NCBI RefSeq assembly: GCF_001045445.1
Contig: NZ_LFNF01000002.1
Coordinates: forward strand, 744,001 to 808,000
Length of the DNA: 64,000 bases
Direction: 5' to 3'
From: Chryseobacterium sp. BLS98
GTDB lineage: Bacteria; Bacteroidota; Bacteroidia; Flavobacteriales; Weeksellaceae
Shown: positions 27,262 through 37,591 of the stretch, in pieces
Numbering within the stretch: position 1 is the first letter of the stretch
Layout: every line of letters starts with the position of its first letter
Translations under genes and position numbers: made by a program
The notes under the pieces: generated by a model
Seen by the model: only the letters and a program-made list of their open reading frames with translations
What the model was told of the DNA's origin: nothing
The model's database searches: none

Positions 27262-28586
27262 TTCATTTGAATTAATTTTATTATACCTGGTATTATAAGC
27301 AAAAATAATGAAACGAAAAAAAATTGATAGAAAAACGTGCCTGATTCTCCTCTACTCAGATCAAGAATCATGGTAAAAAAGATAAAATTTAAAACTTGAT
27401 TTTTTTTATTCGCAACCTTATTAATTAAAAAGCCTAAAAATAAATAAAAGAAAAATGGACCTACATATCCAAAGTTTACAAATGCTTCCGTTACAGGAGT
27501 GTATGCAAATCCCATTGTATATCTATTTCCAAAATTTCTTTTGATAAATTGATCAGCAAGAGAATATGGTTTCTCGGGATATATATTTCTTGGAATGAAA
27601 AAAATTATGGGATACAAATAGGATTCACCATATTTTAAATCTAATTGATTATTTTGATAATTTTCAACATCAAAACTTAATGTATAAAATGGATAAACAA
27701 ATTCATTACTTTGTAAAGTATTAATGATATTCTGTTCATTTGAAACATTCGTTAATCCCGAGGATAAATTACTTCGAATTGTACCTAGGTACTGAAAAAC
27801 TGATATTGCTATTAAGAGACCAACTAACAAAGAAAATGTAAATTTTATTTTACGAATATTGACAACCACCCAAAAAATACCTAAAATCATTGGCATAAAA
27901 TCTCTTCTATTTCCTGCACTAAGTTGTAACAAAATATAATATATCAAAATTGCTATAACAAAATATAGAATTTTTTTTGGAATTTTCTTAAAATAGTAAA
28001 TAAAATGTAAAAATATACCCGAGATGAGCAATCCAATCACAATGCTACCCATTCCTCTTTCTTCGAATAAAGTTGAACGATCCTTCTCCAATACCGATGG
28101 ATTAAAAAGAGCTCCTATAGAATAGAAAAAATACGTGACATAACCAATTAGAATAAGTAGTATAATTATAAGAAAAAGATTATAGCCATTATTATTTTTA
28201 TATTCCTTAATATTAGACTCGTACAATTTATCATATTGTTCTTTCTTATTAAAAGACCAACCTATTATATAGGCTGGAATTGCTGAAGCATAAATTATAC
28301 TGGATATATAAACGTTATCTGATATTTCACCATTTAGTACTTTCTCTATCATAGCCTGAAAAATTCCATACAAAAAAAGAAATATAAGAAATATTAATGC
28401 ATTTCCATTTGCTAATAAATAGTTAACTCTATTTTTAATGACAAAAAAACCCAAAAACAAACTATAAAAAAATGCTAGAATTAATAATGTATCATTTTTA
28501 TATATAACTAAAAACAAATAGCATATTATTAATACAAAGTACTGAAATATCCCAAAGGATGAAAGTAGCTTTTTGAGTAGTCTCAT
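27258..28586 (-). CDS. wzy: O-antigen/capsule repeat-unit polymerase (Wzy-like)
   Basis: A 442-residue integral membrane protein with about 11-12 helices and one large hydrophilic loop around residues 260-360, where SAGNRRDFMPMILG precedes the loop. This layout (many helices, an Arg-rich periplasmic loop, very AT-rich gene) fits Wzy. It is the only polymerase candidate in a locus that also has Wzx and Wza/Wzc. Sequence similarity in Wzy proteins is low, so the call rests on topology and context. It overlaps genes on both sides by 4 nt. Confidence 0.75.
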   Translation of the reverse strand: MRLLKKLLSSFGIFQYFVLIICYLFLVIYKNDTLLILAFFYSLFLGFFVIKNRVNYLLANGNALIFLIFLFLYGIFQAMIEKVLNGEISDNVYISSIIYASAIPAYIIGWSFNKKEQYDKLYESNIKEYKNNNGYNLFLIIILLILIGYVTYFFYSIGALFNPSVLEKDRSTLFEERGMGSIVIGLLISGIFLHFIYYFKKIPKKILYFVIAILIYYILLQLSAGNRRDFMPMILGIFWVVVNIRKIKFTFSLLVGLLIAISVFQYLGTIRSNLSSGLTNVSNEQNIINTLQSNEFVYPFYTLSFDVENYQNNQLDLKYGESYLYPIIFFIPRNIYPEKPYSLADQFIKRNFGNRYTMGFAYTPVTEAFVNFGYVGPFFFYLFLGFLINKVANKKNQVLNFIFFTMILDLSRGESGTFFYQFFFVSLFLLIIPGIIKLIQMK

Positions 28587-29437
28587 TTATTTAGTTTTAG
28601 TTTAGCAAATTCTTTACCCAGTTGCAATGCGTTTTTTTCTACATTATAGTAACTTGCTTTTTTTCTATCCAGTGGATAGTAAATAAAAGAAGCAATACGG
28701 CTAAGCCAAATTCTTTTTTTTAATTTAAATCTAAAATCATGTTTTATACAAAGATATGCAGTCCCACATCGATATTTAAATACACGATTTAAAGAACTTT
28801 CATCACCTTTAGATAAAAGTACCTGAGGATGAAAAAATTGAATTCTCGGCGAATACATTATATTCAAAGAAGTATCTTCTGTGAGAATTCTGTACAACCA
28901 ATCATACCCTTCTTCTGCTCCAAAGAAACATCCAGCTCCCATGTTTTCATCAAAATTCCATTTTTTCAATATATCTGTCTTACTTATTACAGTAGCTTCA
29001 ACAAACCCCCCTAACATATTTCGTTGATTAAGAAAAGTTGATTCTTTTTTGAAATTTAAAACACTGTCTATTCCTTTCTCATCAATACATTTTCCAAATA
29101 CCATATCAAGATTATTCTTTTCAATCTCTACAAAAGCATTTTGGTAGGTATCGTGTAAAATTTTGCTATCATCATCTGGAAAGCTTATAAATTGTCCCGA
29201 GGCTAGCTTAACTCCTTGGTTTTTTGCCTTAGATAAGCCTTTAAAAGAAACTATTTCATGAATAATTGGTAGCTTTTCATTATATTTATTTATTATATTA
29301 TCTAAAAAATACTTATCATTTTGATCAATAATGATTATCTCATATCGAAAATCCAGCTTAGCTTTTTCTATTGATCCCAATAGATTATCTAATTCTTCTG
29401 TACGACCTACTGTGGGTATTACTATTGATAATTTCAT
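28583..29437 (-). CDS. Glycosyltransferase family 2
   Basis: A 284-residue GT-A inverting glycosyltransferase: MKLSIVIPTVGRTEEL at the start, YEIIIIDQNDK, GLSKAKNQGVKLASG, and the metal-binding FPDDDSK (DxD). The start used here is ATG 29437, which makes a 4-nt ATGA overlap with the upstream gene; an ATG at 29455 would add six residues (MDDQEN). No membrane helix is seen. It acts in the cytoplasm on the lipid-linked repeat unit. Confidence 0.87.
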   Translation of the reverse strand: MKLSIVIPTVGRTEELDNLLGSIEKAKLDFRYEIIIIDQNDKYFLDNIINKYNEKLPIIHEIVSFKGLSKAKNQGVKLASGQFISFPDDDSKILHDTYQNAFVEIEKNNLDMVFGKCIDEKGIDSVLNFKKESTFLNQRNMLGGFVEATVISKTDILKKWNFDENMGAGCFFGAEEGYDWLYRILTEDTSLNIMYSPRIQFFHPQVLLSKGDESSLNRVFKYRCGTAYLCIKHDFRFKLKKRIWLSRIASFIYYPLDRKKASYYNVEKNALQLGKEFAKLKLNK

Positions 29438-30486
29438 ATTTTCTTGATCATCCATTTTATATTTTTAACATTTATTAATATATTAATATTGTTTATAAAA
29501 CTTATAGAAATACAACTTAAAGCTTTGATAATTTTTTTATTTTTAAATGCTTGTTTAAGCAAACTGTAATAGCTGAAAATATAATACTGAGCCGTATATC
29601 TATTTACTTCTTCCCTCTCTTCTTTCGAGAGGCTATATTTGTTTAGATACAATACCCTAATTCGATTAATTTGTTTCAAGGAAGATATTATATGACTTCG
29701 AGATAATACTTCCAAAGATATATCAAATTTCGAAAGTCTCCAAAAATCATAATTATCACACTTCCCAAACTCTTTACAAATAAACTCTGTAGCAATTCTA
29801 ATATGACTTTCTATTTGTGAATGATTGTTTGACATTGACATGCCCATTTGATTTATTCTATATAGATATAATGATTCGTCAAGAATTCTAACATTTAACT
29901 CTTCATTACAAATTAAATCTGAAAATAGCTTATAGTCTTCAGCAGCTTTATAATTTTCATTATAATTATTATCTGTAAGCAGTTTTTTTCTAACTAGCGA
30001 GGGTGCATGAGGAATTGGAGAATTGAAAAACGTTACAAATTTTATTCCTAGCTTAGTTTTCAACAAATCTAATCCATTCGTTTTAAGTGGATTACCATTC
30101 TCATCAATAAAGGTATAATTAGACGAAACAATGTCGGCATTATATTTATCCTTCTCTTCTACTAGCTTTTGAATACGTTGAATATCAGAGATATCATCCG
30201 AATCCATAAATAAAACATATTCATATTGTGAATAATTAATAAGCAAATTTCTTGTAGCGGTTACACCTAAGTTTTCTTTATTTGCAAATACCTTTATTCT
30301 CTCATCTTTTTCTGAATAGAATTTTAAAATTTCTAATGTTTTATCACTTGAATAATCATCAATACATATAACCTCAAAATATGGATAAGTTTGATTGAGA
30401 ATTGAATCTAATGCCGTATGGAGAAAACGTTCTACATTATAACATGGAATAACAACAGATATATAAGTATTATTATTTTTTCTCAT
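29434..30486 (-). CDS. Glycosyltransferase family 2
   Basis: A 350-residue GT-A glycosyltransferase: YISVVIPCYNVERFLHTALD at the N-terminus, VICIDDYSSDKT, NLGVTATRNLL and the DxD in FMDSDDIS. The C-terminal half (about 230-350) is helical, rich in Lys and Ile, and without recognised motifs. It overlaps the flippase gene by 14 nt. The sugar transferred is unknown. Confidence 0.88.
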   Translation of the reverse strand: MRKNNNTYISVVIPCYNVERFLHTALDSILNQTYPYFEVICIDDYSSDKTLEILKFYSEKDERIKVFANKENLGVTATRNLLINYSQYEYVLFMDSDDISDIQRIQKLVEEKDKYNADIVSSNYTFIDENGNPLKTNGLDLLKTKLGIKFVTFFNSPIPHAPSLVRKKLLTDNNYNENYKAAEDYKLFSDLICNEELNVRILDESLYLYRINQMGMSMSNNHSQIESHIRIATEFICKEFGKCDNYDFWRLSKFDISLEVLSRSHIISSLKQINRIRVLYLNKYSLSKEEREEVNRYTAQYYIFSYYSLLKQAFKNKKIIKALSCISISFINNINILINVKNIKWMIKKI

Positions 30487-31921
30487 TTTGATTTAGTTTT
30501 ATTTTCAAAAATGGCTTGATGTAGTAAATAATAATTGAATCCTTTATAATAAATATTTGAAACAATAAATAAAATACACCTGATATAAACATACCTAATA
30601 ATAACCGTTGTAATGTATTAATATCTGGGAGAAAATAATATATGGGGATAAAAAAACTACTAGCCACTAAAGTTTTAAATAGAAAAGATAAATGTAAATT
30701 AAATTTTTGTCTCCTATAAGCAAAATAAAACAATGATAGTGAAACAATTATTTCTGTAGTTAAAAATGCATATGTTGCCCCTAAATAACCTTTCGAAGGG
30801 ATTAAAGAGAAATTGAGAATTAGACTTATAATAGTACCTATAATAGTTGCTTTCAGAAAATCATTTTCTTTTCTTAGAGGCGTTAAAATGTTTAATGCAA
30901 ATAAATTACTAAATGGAATTACAAAGATAAGGACAGAAAAAAACTTTAAAGAAAAAACAGCAGGCTCAAATGATTTCCCTCCTAAAACATATATAAATTC
31001 TTTGGCATATAAATTAACCAAAATTGCAGCAGGTAAACCCATAAAAATATTAAAAATAACAATTTTACTAATTAGGTCTTGGAAAGCTTTTCTATCCTCA
31101 GTTACCATAATTGCTGTTTTTGATAATACAACAGTTGTAAGTGATGATACCAAAATTACAACTATGTTAAAAACCCTAAAAGCTAAGGAAAAATATCCCA
31201 CACCTTGTTCAGTACTTAAAAAACCCAATAAAATAGTAGTCATAGTAACATAAATACTAATCATAAATTTAGTAGTAAAGAAAGTAAGTAATGGGGATAA
31301 ATGCTTCTTAAGATTTTTTATTGAAGGCAGTCTATACTCAATTGTTTTATTGATAAAAATAATATTTAAAATTGATGTTAGGACAAATGTCAAAACTGTA
31401 ATAAAGTAATAAATAAGACCATCAGAAGCATTTTTCACAAAAAGAAAAACAGCTACTATACTGATAATCTTTACTATAAGTGTCCTAACCGCTATAAATT
31501 TAAAATTTTCTGTACCTTGAAAAAACCATTCTAATGAGAAAACGCCAACCAATACCTGAATACTCCCTATTAAATAATAAGTCTGATTAGCCTTGACAGT
31601 TGGATTTAAAAAAACAAAAAAAAAGTATACAATTAAAACGAAAACAGTCAAAATACTATTGATACTTATAAGTTCTGAGAAAGTCTCATTTAGATTTTGT
31701 TTTGAAACAAACTTAGCTTTTGAGATTTCCCGGACTCCATAAACAGAAATTCCTAACGCGGCAATTGTGATAAAGTATTGAGCAAAATTATCAACAAGAT
31801 TAAATATACCGACTGTTTTAGGCCCCAGAATTCTATTTGTATAAGGCATTACAATTAATGGAAACAGTAATTGGCTTGTAAGAAGCAAAAAATTGAAAAT
31901 ATAGTTTTTAAAAACAGCCAT
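30473..31921 (-). CDS. wzx: Lipid-linked repeat-unit flippase (Wzx-like)
   Basis: A 482-residue MATE/MOP-superfamily membrane protein with about 12-14 helices and the polysacc_synt N-terminal block (LLTSQLLFPLIVMPYTNRIL). It flips the undecaprenyl-linked oligosaccharide to the periplasmic face. It is followed by two GT2 genes and the polymerase in one overlapping block. Very AT-rich, like the neighbouring variable genes. Confidence 0.88.
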   Translation of the reverse strand: MAVFKNYIFNFLLLTSQLLFPLIVMPYTNRILGPKTVGIFNLVDNFAQYFITIAALGISVYGVREISKAKFVSKQNLNETFSELISINSILTVFVLIVYFFFVFLNPTVKANQTYYLIGSIQVLVGVFSLEWFFQGTENFKFIAVRTLIVKIISIVAVFLFVKNASDGLIYYFITVLTFVLTSILNIIFINKTIEYRLPSIKNLKKHLSPLLTFFTTKFMISIYVTMTTILLGFLSTEQGVGYFSLAFRVFNIVVILVSSLTTVVLSKTAIMVTEDRKAFQDLISKIVIFNIFMGLPAAILVNLYAKEFIYVLGGKSFEPAVFSLKFFSVLIFVIPFSNLFALNILTPLRKENDFLKATIIGTIISLILNFSLIPSKGYLGATYAFLTTEIIVSLSLFYFAYRRQKFNLHLSFLFKTLVASSFFIPIYYFLPDINTLQRLLLGMFISGVFYLLFQIFIIKDSIIIYYIKPFLKIKLNQNEKK

Positions 31922-31936
31922 TGAGAAATTTTAATT

Positions 31937-32935
31937 TTATAAAAGCTCTATTTTATCAACAAATAATTGCTCATACACGTCTTTTACTTTTTGCGATTTA
32001 TCTTTTTTCAAAACCAATATTGCATCACTTGTAATTATAAGAATACTTTTTTTAATTCCTAAAAATTCTGTGTGAATATCTGTGCCAATTACCATATTAC
32101 CATGTTTATCTATTGGCTTTCCGTTAGCCTTCAGATAATCATAAAGAGATTCAAAGGACCCCATATCTGACCAATTGAAATCAGATTTTACAACTTTTAA
32201 CCGGGTTGTTTTTTCCATCACGGCATAGTCTACAGATATAGAGGGAATTTCTTTGCTTTCTTCCAGAGGAAGCTGATTATCATGTAATTTTTCAAATGCT
32301 TTTTTTGAGGTATCAAAAACCATTGGCTGATATTTTTTCAGTTCTTCTAAGAATACTTTAGCCTTAAAGCAGAACATTCCGGAATTCCAAAGAAAATTTC
32401 CACTATCGAGAAACTCCTGAGCCGTTTCCAAATTTGGTTTCTCTCTAAAGCTTACCACGTCATTTCCCTTTACCTGAATATACCCAAAACCAGTTTCCGG
32501 CCGTGTAGGAACCAATCCGAAAGTAATCAGGTAACCCTCTTTGGCTAATTGTATCGCTTCATTGATGGATTTGTCATATTCTACTTGGTTTTCAATCAAG
32601 TGATCTGATGGGGTAATCAATAAAATATCTTCATCTTCCACCGCAAATGCAGCCAATGCTATTGCAGCAGCAGTATTTCTAGGTGTTGCCTCGATAATCT
32701 GCTGATACTGATCAATTCCAATTTCTGAAAGTGCTGTTTCCGACAGAACATAATTATCAATATTACCAAGTACTAAAATATCATCAGACAGATTTTTATT
32801 TCTAAGTGCTGTAAGCTGAAATAAAGATTTATTACCAAAAATATTTAAATACTGTTTAGGCTTATTTTTTCGTGACAATGGCCAAAGACGGCTACCAACA
32901 CCTCCTGATAAAATTACATTAACGATTCTTGACAT
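31937..32935 (-). CDS. manC: Mannose-1-phosphate guanylyltransferase
   Basis: GDP-mannose synthesis from mannose-1-phosphate and GTP. The 332 residues hold only the nucleotidyltransferase domain, without the C-terminal phosphomannose isomerase part of the long form. Signature: LSGGVGSRLWPLSRKNKPKQ at the N-terminus, with ITPSDHLI and FREKP later. ATG shares one base with the wzc stop. It points to mannose or a GDP-mannose-derived sugar in the polymer. Confidence 0.92.
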   Translation of the reverse strand: MSRIVNVILSGGVGSRLWPLSRKNKPKQYLNIFGNKSLFQLTALRNKNLSDDILVLGNIDNYVLSETALSEIGIDQYQQIIEATPRNTAAAIALAAFAVEDEDILLITPSDHLIENQVEYDKSINEAIQLAKEGYLITFGLVPTRPETGFGYIQVKGNDVVSFREKPNLETAQEFLDSGNFLWNSGMFCFKAKVFLEELKKYQPMVFDTSKKAFEKLHDNQLPLEESKEIPSISVDYAVMEKTTRLKVVKSDFNWSDMGSFESLYDYLKANGKPIDKHGNMVIGTDIHTEFLGIKKSILIITSDAILVLKKDKSQKVKDVYEQLFVDKIELL

Positions 32936-35295
32936 TATAATTTTTCTTTCATTTTTTCAAACCAGCTTTTTGTGTGGGCTCCGTAACCATAGCCATATTT
33001 GTTTCCATATGCAAAATAATCTTTATTCACATCATTTAAAACAAAGCCTACGTTTCTGATTTTTCCAGAGTCTATACTGCTGTTAGCAAAATCTATTAGT
33101 GTTTTTTCTGTGTATCCTGATCTTGTTACGTATAAAGTAACATCGGCAGCTTCTGCAAAAAGGAATGTGTCAGTCACCAACATTAGTGGTGCTGTATCCA
33201 AAATAATGTAATCATATTTACTCTTCAGTTCTTCCAACAGGGTTTCGTATCTTCCATTCGTTAAAAGCTCGGTAGGATTTGGGGGAATACTACCAGAATA
33301 AATAACATCCAAATACGGATTAAATGTAGATACATGAACAATATCCTGAAGCTGGGTTTTAGGGTCATACAAATACTCCGTAAGTCCTAGTAAACCTTTT
33401 CTGGCAGGATTATATCTTTGAAGTTGTGGGTTTCTGATATCAGAACCAATGATAATTACTTTTTTACTTGGAGTAGCTAAAGTAAGTGCTAAATTAACTG
33501 ATACAAAAGTCTTTCCTTCTCCTTTTACTGTAGATGTAACAAAAACGACTTTCGCATCTTTCTTTTTTGGTAACATAAAATTCATGTTAGTAATAAGAAT
33601 TCTGAAAGATTCTGCTATTGGTGAAAGATCATTAACTTTTATAAGTTCATCTTCGTCTTTTTCTAAGCTTGGAATTTCACCTATTACAGATTTTTCATGG
33701 GAAAGTTTTTCTAAATCATGTTTAGTCTTAACTTTATTATTAAATAATTCTTTAAGATAAATAAAAATAAAAGGCAAAAGAAGTCCCAATACTAATGCTA
33801 CTCCCAAGAAAAGGAGTTTTTTCGGGGCAACCGGTTTAGGGGAAGGATAAGCATAATCAACAATTCTTGCTTTATTAGCTGTTACTGCTAAGGAAATAGC
33901 TGTCTCTTCTCTTTTTTGTAACAATAACAGATAAAGGTTTTCTTTTATCTGTTGCTGACGTTCAATGCTTCTAAACATTTTTTCCTGAGCAGGAATCTTT
34001 GTGATTTTTGAACTAATCTTATTTTGTTCTCCTTCATATTGGTTTTTAGCTAATTGAATCCCAGTCTTATTTTTAATCAGGCTTTCCATTACAGAGCCTT
34101 TTAAAGATGAAATTTGCTTATTAAGATCTACGACCAGTGGGTTCTGAGGAGTTGCGTTTTCTAACAATCGGTTTCTTTCCAATACCAACTGATTATATGC
34201 GGAAATATTAGCAGTGGCAGTAGTGTTATTTAGACCAATATTTGTAGGCAAAACCTGACTGTTATTCTGCTTACCCATAAAATTGATCAACGCATTTGTC
34301 AATTCAAGCTGAGATTCCAGGTCAATTTGCTTTGCCCGAGCTTCGGCAGAAGCTTCAAGATTAATTTTTGCTTCTGTTCCTAAATCTGTAATTTGATTAT
34401 TAGATTTGAACTTTTCTTTTTCATTTTCTACCTGACCCAATTCATTTGATATAATATTGATCCTGTCATCTATAAAATCTTTTGTTTTTTTAGATTCAGA
34501 ATTTTTATCTGAGATAGCATCATTATTATAGGCTTCTACTAATTTATTTATAATATCTTTAGCTTTAGAAATATTTGCATAATTCAAAGATAATCCTATT
34601 ACTGTTGCATCTTTATTTCGTAACGCCACATTCAACATTCCCTGTATACGATTTACGGCATCATCAATAGTTGAATAAGTCATATATAAATCTCCTACTT
34701 CTCCTGCTTCTAATTTATTGAACTTTGCATTTTTCAAAATTATAATATTGGCATAAGGAAGATTTATGACTCTATTAAAACTAGTTTTAATCTCAGGCAG
34801 CTCATCACTTCTTAATGTTATATTTTCTCCTGAAATTTCAATTGAAACTGGCTTTGTAGGCACTTTAGTGAAAGGCTTTTCATTAACAACTTCAATAGCT
34901 ATGGGAGAGGTGTTTTTATAAAGCTCTTTTTCTTTTAAACTATATTTTGTATAGATAGAGGTTTGCAGCCTTAGCTGTTTTACAACCTCCTGCATTAGTT
35001 TTTTAGATTTAAAAATTTCTATTTCATTATCGATACTATTGGTTCCCATTCCTCCAAATGTTGACAGATCTGACAATACACCAAAATCTCCACCTACAGG
35101 AGCTGCTTTTTTGGCATCTTTGATAAGTACCGATGATTGAATATTATATATAGGTATGGCAAACCTTAAATAAAAATACGCTATAATTAGAGAAATTACA
35201 GGAACAATAACAAACCATAACCAATTTTTTAAATAAGGTCTAATTATTTCCTCAATATTAATTTTTTCTGATTCCTCAATAACTGGATTATCCAT
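32935..35295 (-). CDS. wzc: Polysaccharide co-polymerase / tyrosine autokinase (Wzc-like)
   Basis: A 786-residue inner membrane protein: N-terminal Wzz domain (first helix about 30-50), a long coiled periplasmic region (about 250-470), a second helix near 505-525, and a C-terminal BY-kinase with Walker A VKGEGKTF, Walker A' SDIRNPQ and Walker B YIILDTAP. The C-terminus has a tyrosine cluster ([13 protein letters not shown]) as autophosphorylation sites. It works with Wza to control chain length and export. Confidence 0.93.
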   Translation of the reverse strand: MDNPVIEESEKINIEEIIRPYLKNWLWFVIVPVISLIIAYFYLRFAIPIYNIQSSVLIKDAKKAAPVGGDFGVLSDLSTFGGMGTNSIDNEIEIFKSKKLMQEVVKQLRLQTSIYTKYSLKEKELYKNTSPIAIEVVNEKPFTKVPTKPVSIEISGENITLRSDELPEIKTSFNRVINLPYANIIILKNAKFNKLEAGEVGDLYMTYSTIDDAVNRIQGMLNVALRNKDATVIGLSLNYANISKAKDIINKLVEAYNNDAISDKNSESKKTKDFIDDRINIISNELGQVENEKEKFKSNNQITDLGTEAKINLEASAEARAKQIDLESQLELTNALINFMGKQNNSQVLPTNIGLNNTTATANISAYNQLVLERNRLLENATPQNPLVVDLNKQISSLKGSVMESLIKNKTGIQLAKNQYEGEQNKISSKITKIPAQEKMFRSIERQQQIKENLYLLLLQKREETAISLAVTANKARIVDYAYPSPKPVAPKKLLFLGVALVLGLLLPFIFIYLKELFNNKVKTKHDLEKLSHEKSVIGEIPSLEKDEDELIKVNDLSPIAESFRILITNMNFMLPKKKDAKVVFVTSTVKGEGKTFVSVNLALTLATPSKKVIIIGSDIRNPQLQRYNPARKGLLGLTEYLYDPKTQLQDIVHVSTFNPYLDVIYSGSIPPNPTELLTNGRYETLLEELKSKYDYIILDTAPLMLVTDTFLFAEAADVTLYVTRSGYTEKTLIDFANSSIDSGKIRNVGFVLNDVNKDYFAYGNKYGYGYGAHTKSWFEKMKEKL

Positions 35296-35365
35296 TATTT
35301 AGTTTTAAATTTTACAAGTTATTCTGTTATATAGCAACAGATATTAATTAGTTTATTATCCTAGA

Positions 35366-36667
35366 TTATAGTCTCGCATCTACTAAGCTTCTATCAATAC
35401 AAGCTTTAGCATCAAAAATAACACTATTTTCTTTTTTCATTTTTTTAAAGTCTAACGTCAGAAATTCCTTATGAGATACTGCTATGATAATAGAATCATA
35501 TTTTTTATCTTCAGGAAATTGATCCAAGATATCGACTCCATATTCATGCTTAACTTTTAATTTATTTGCCCATGGATCAAAAATATCTACTTCTATACCA
35601 TATTCTGTTAATTCATTATAAATGTCAATTACTTTCGTATTCCTTATATCAGGGCAATTTTCTTTAAAAGTTATTCCTAGAATTAAAGCTTGTGAGTTCT
35701 TAATAACGTTACTCTTTGAGATTAATAATTTAACGACTTTTGAAGCTATAAACTTTGTAATTGAATCATTTACTCTTCTGCCCGATAAAATAACATCCGG
35801 ATGATATCCTAACTGCTCAGCCTTATGAGCTAGATAATATGGATCTACAGAAATACAATGTCCACCAACCAACCCTGGTTTATACTTAAGGAAGTTATAT
35901 TTTGTTCCTGCAGCTTCGAGAACATCATTCGTATCAATCCCCATTCTATCAAATATTAATGCTAATTCATTGACAAAAGAAATATTTACATCCCTTTGGG
36001 CATTTTCAATTGCTTTAGATGCTTCAGCCACCTTAATGCTAGGTGCTTTATGAGTTCCTGCTATAATAATTTTTTTATACAAGTTATCCACCTCTTCTGC
36101 TATTTCTTTTGTAGACCCAGAGGTAACTTTTTTTACATTTGTTAAAGTATTCACTTTATCACCTGGATTAATTCTTTCAGGAGAATATCCCACAAAAAAA
36201 TCTTGATTAAATTTTAACCCAGAATACTTTTCTAATACCGGAACACATTCTTCTTCTGTACAGCCAGGAAAAACAGTAGATTCAAATATTATTATATCAT
36301 CTTTCTTTATAACTTCTCCAAGCATCTTTGAAGCGGACATTAACCAACTTAAATCCGGAGCATTATATTTATCAATTGGAGTTGGAACAGTTACTATAAA
36401 AATATTGCAATCAACAATTTCATTCAATGTACTGGTCCCTTTATAGCCTGTTTTGCCATTTGAATCATTATATTTTTTTAAACTTTCATTAAGCTTTTTT
36501 ATATCTGCTTCAAGGGTTACATCAATGCCATTATTAAGTTGATCAATTCTTTCGGTATTAATATCAAATCCTAAAACTGGAAAATAATTTGAAAATTCCA
36601 AGGATAGGGGTAAACCAACATATCCCTGTCCAATAACAGCTATTTTATATAATCTAATGTCATTCAT
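35366..36667 (-). CDS. Nucleotide-sugar dehydrogenase (TviB/WbpO-like)
   Basis: A 433-residue UDP-sugar 6-dehydrogenase: NAD-binding AVIGQGYVGLPL, VTVPTPID, ESTVFPGCTEE, central dimer helix and catalytic Cys in VGGHCISVDPYYL. The sequence fits the TviB/WbpO branch, which makes UDP-HexNAc uronic acids (such as UDP-GalNAcA), rather than the UDP-glucose branch. It provides an acidic sugar for the polymer. The precise substrate is inferred from family resemblance. Confidence 0.88.
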   Translation of the reverse strand: MNDIRLYKIAVIGQGYVGLPLSLEFSNYFPVLGFDINTERIDQLNNGIDVTLEADIKKLNESLKKYNDSNGKTGYKGTSTLNEIVDCNIFIVTVPTPIDKYNAPDLSWLMSASKMLGEVIKKDDIIIFESTVFPGCTEEECVPVLEKYSGLKFNQDFFVGYSPERINPGDKVNTLTNVKKVTSGSTKEIAEEVDNLYKKIIIAGTHKAPSIKVAEASKAIENAQRDVNISFVNELALIFDRMGIDTNDVLEAAGTKYNFLKYKPGLVGGHCISVDPYYLAHKAEQLGYHPDVILSGRRVNDSITKFIASKVVKLLISKSNVIKNSQALILGITFKENCPDIRNTKVIDIYNELTEYGIEVDIFDPWANKLKVKHEYGVDILDQFPEDKKYDSIIIAVSHKEFLTLDFKKMKKENSVIFDAKACIDRSLVDARL

Positions 36668-36735
36668 TTGTGTTTAAAGTTGCTAAGAAATATTAAAAAA
36701 GAGCATATCTACTTTAGATAATTCAAATCTCACTT

Positions 36736-37554
36736 CTATTTTTTAATTAAACTTACCACAACAGCAACTGCAGTTACAGCAATTGATATAGCCGTTAAAT
36801 ATATTCCTGTATTTGGATTTTGTTTGGATATTATATCTTTAGTATTATTTGCTGGAACTATAATTGCATCTCCTTGTTTTAGATTGTAATATGGTGAATT
36901 AATTAGATTTGCATCTAATAAATTTATTTTTCCGTGGGTAACATTACCATTTTCTGTTCTAATGACTAAAACATCATCTCTCTTTCCATATACCGTCAAA
37001 TCTCCAGCTAATCCTAATGCATTTAAAATAGTAGCCTGGCCATTCGAAACAGTATAATCTCCTTGTCTATTTACTTCTCCAAGAACTGTAACTTTAAAAT
37101 TGGTAAATCTTATATTCACAGTAGGATTAATTACATACTGCGTCATTTTATTTCTTAATTCTTCTTTGAACTCAACCAATGTTTTATTTGATGTGTTAAG
37201 TTTACCCAATATCGGAAAATCAATATTCCCTTCAGAATCTACAATATAAGTAGGCCCTGCAATAGTACTTGATCCTTGATTAGGAGTATTTCCTCCTGCA
37301 AGAGCGTTTGTCTGAACAAGCTCCGATGAAGAATAATTTTGATTAAACGGCTTTACTACATCCATATCCTTAGCTGTCACCAATATCACCAATTGATCAC
37401 CGGTTTGAATAGTATTACTAGAATTTCTGGAAGACGACTCAACAGCTACCTTCTCGATATTCTGCATATAATTTAGGTCATTTTTTGCATTTGGATTAGT
37501 TTTACATGATACTAACCAAAAGGCAGCTAACACCAACAATATCTTACTTTTCAT
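36736..37554 (-). CDS. wza: Polysaccharide export lipoprotein (Wza-like)
   Basis: A 272-residue outer membrane lipoprotein: signal peptide ending in lipobox LVSC (Cys about 17), a Poly_export domain (about 50-150; GDQLVILVTAKDMDVVKPFN), an SLBB domain (about 155-235; VTVLGEVNRQGDYTV) and a C-terminal membrane-like helix (GIYLTAISIAVTAVAVVVSL). The short form with a C-terminal helix is usual for Bacteroidota. A -7 element (37570-37577) lies just before its start. Confidence 0.92.
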   Translation of the reverse strand: MKSKILLVLAAFWLVSCKTNPNAKNDLNYMQNIEKVAVESSSRNSSNTIQTGDQLVILVTAKDMDVVKPFNQNYSSSELVQTNALAGGNTPNQGSSTIAGPTYIVDSEGNIDFPILGKLNTSNKTLVEFKEELRNKMTQYVINPTVNIRFTNFKVTVLGEVNRQGDYTVSNGQATILNALGLAGDLTVYGKRDDVLVIRTENGNVTHGKINLLDANLINSPYYNLKQGDAIIVPANNTKDIISKQNPNTGIYLTAISIAVTAVAVVVSLIKK

Positions 37555-37569
37555 ATCTTAAAAATTGTA

Positions 37570-37577
37570 CAAATATA
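37570..37577 (-). promoter_or_regulatory. Possible internal promoter -7 element before wza
   Basis: Minus-strand TATATTTG matches TAnnTTTG in the 37-nt gap between the wbpM-like stop and the wza ATG. No -33 TTG found. Confidence 0.3.
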
Positions 37578-37591
37578 CATTTATATTTTCT

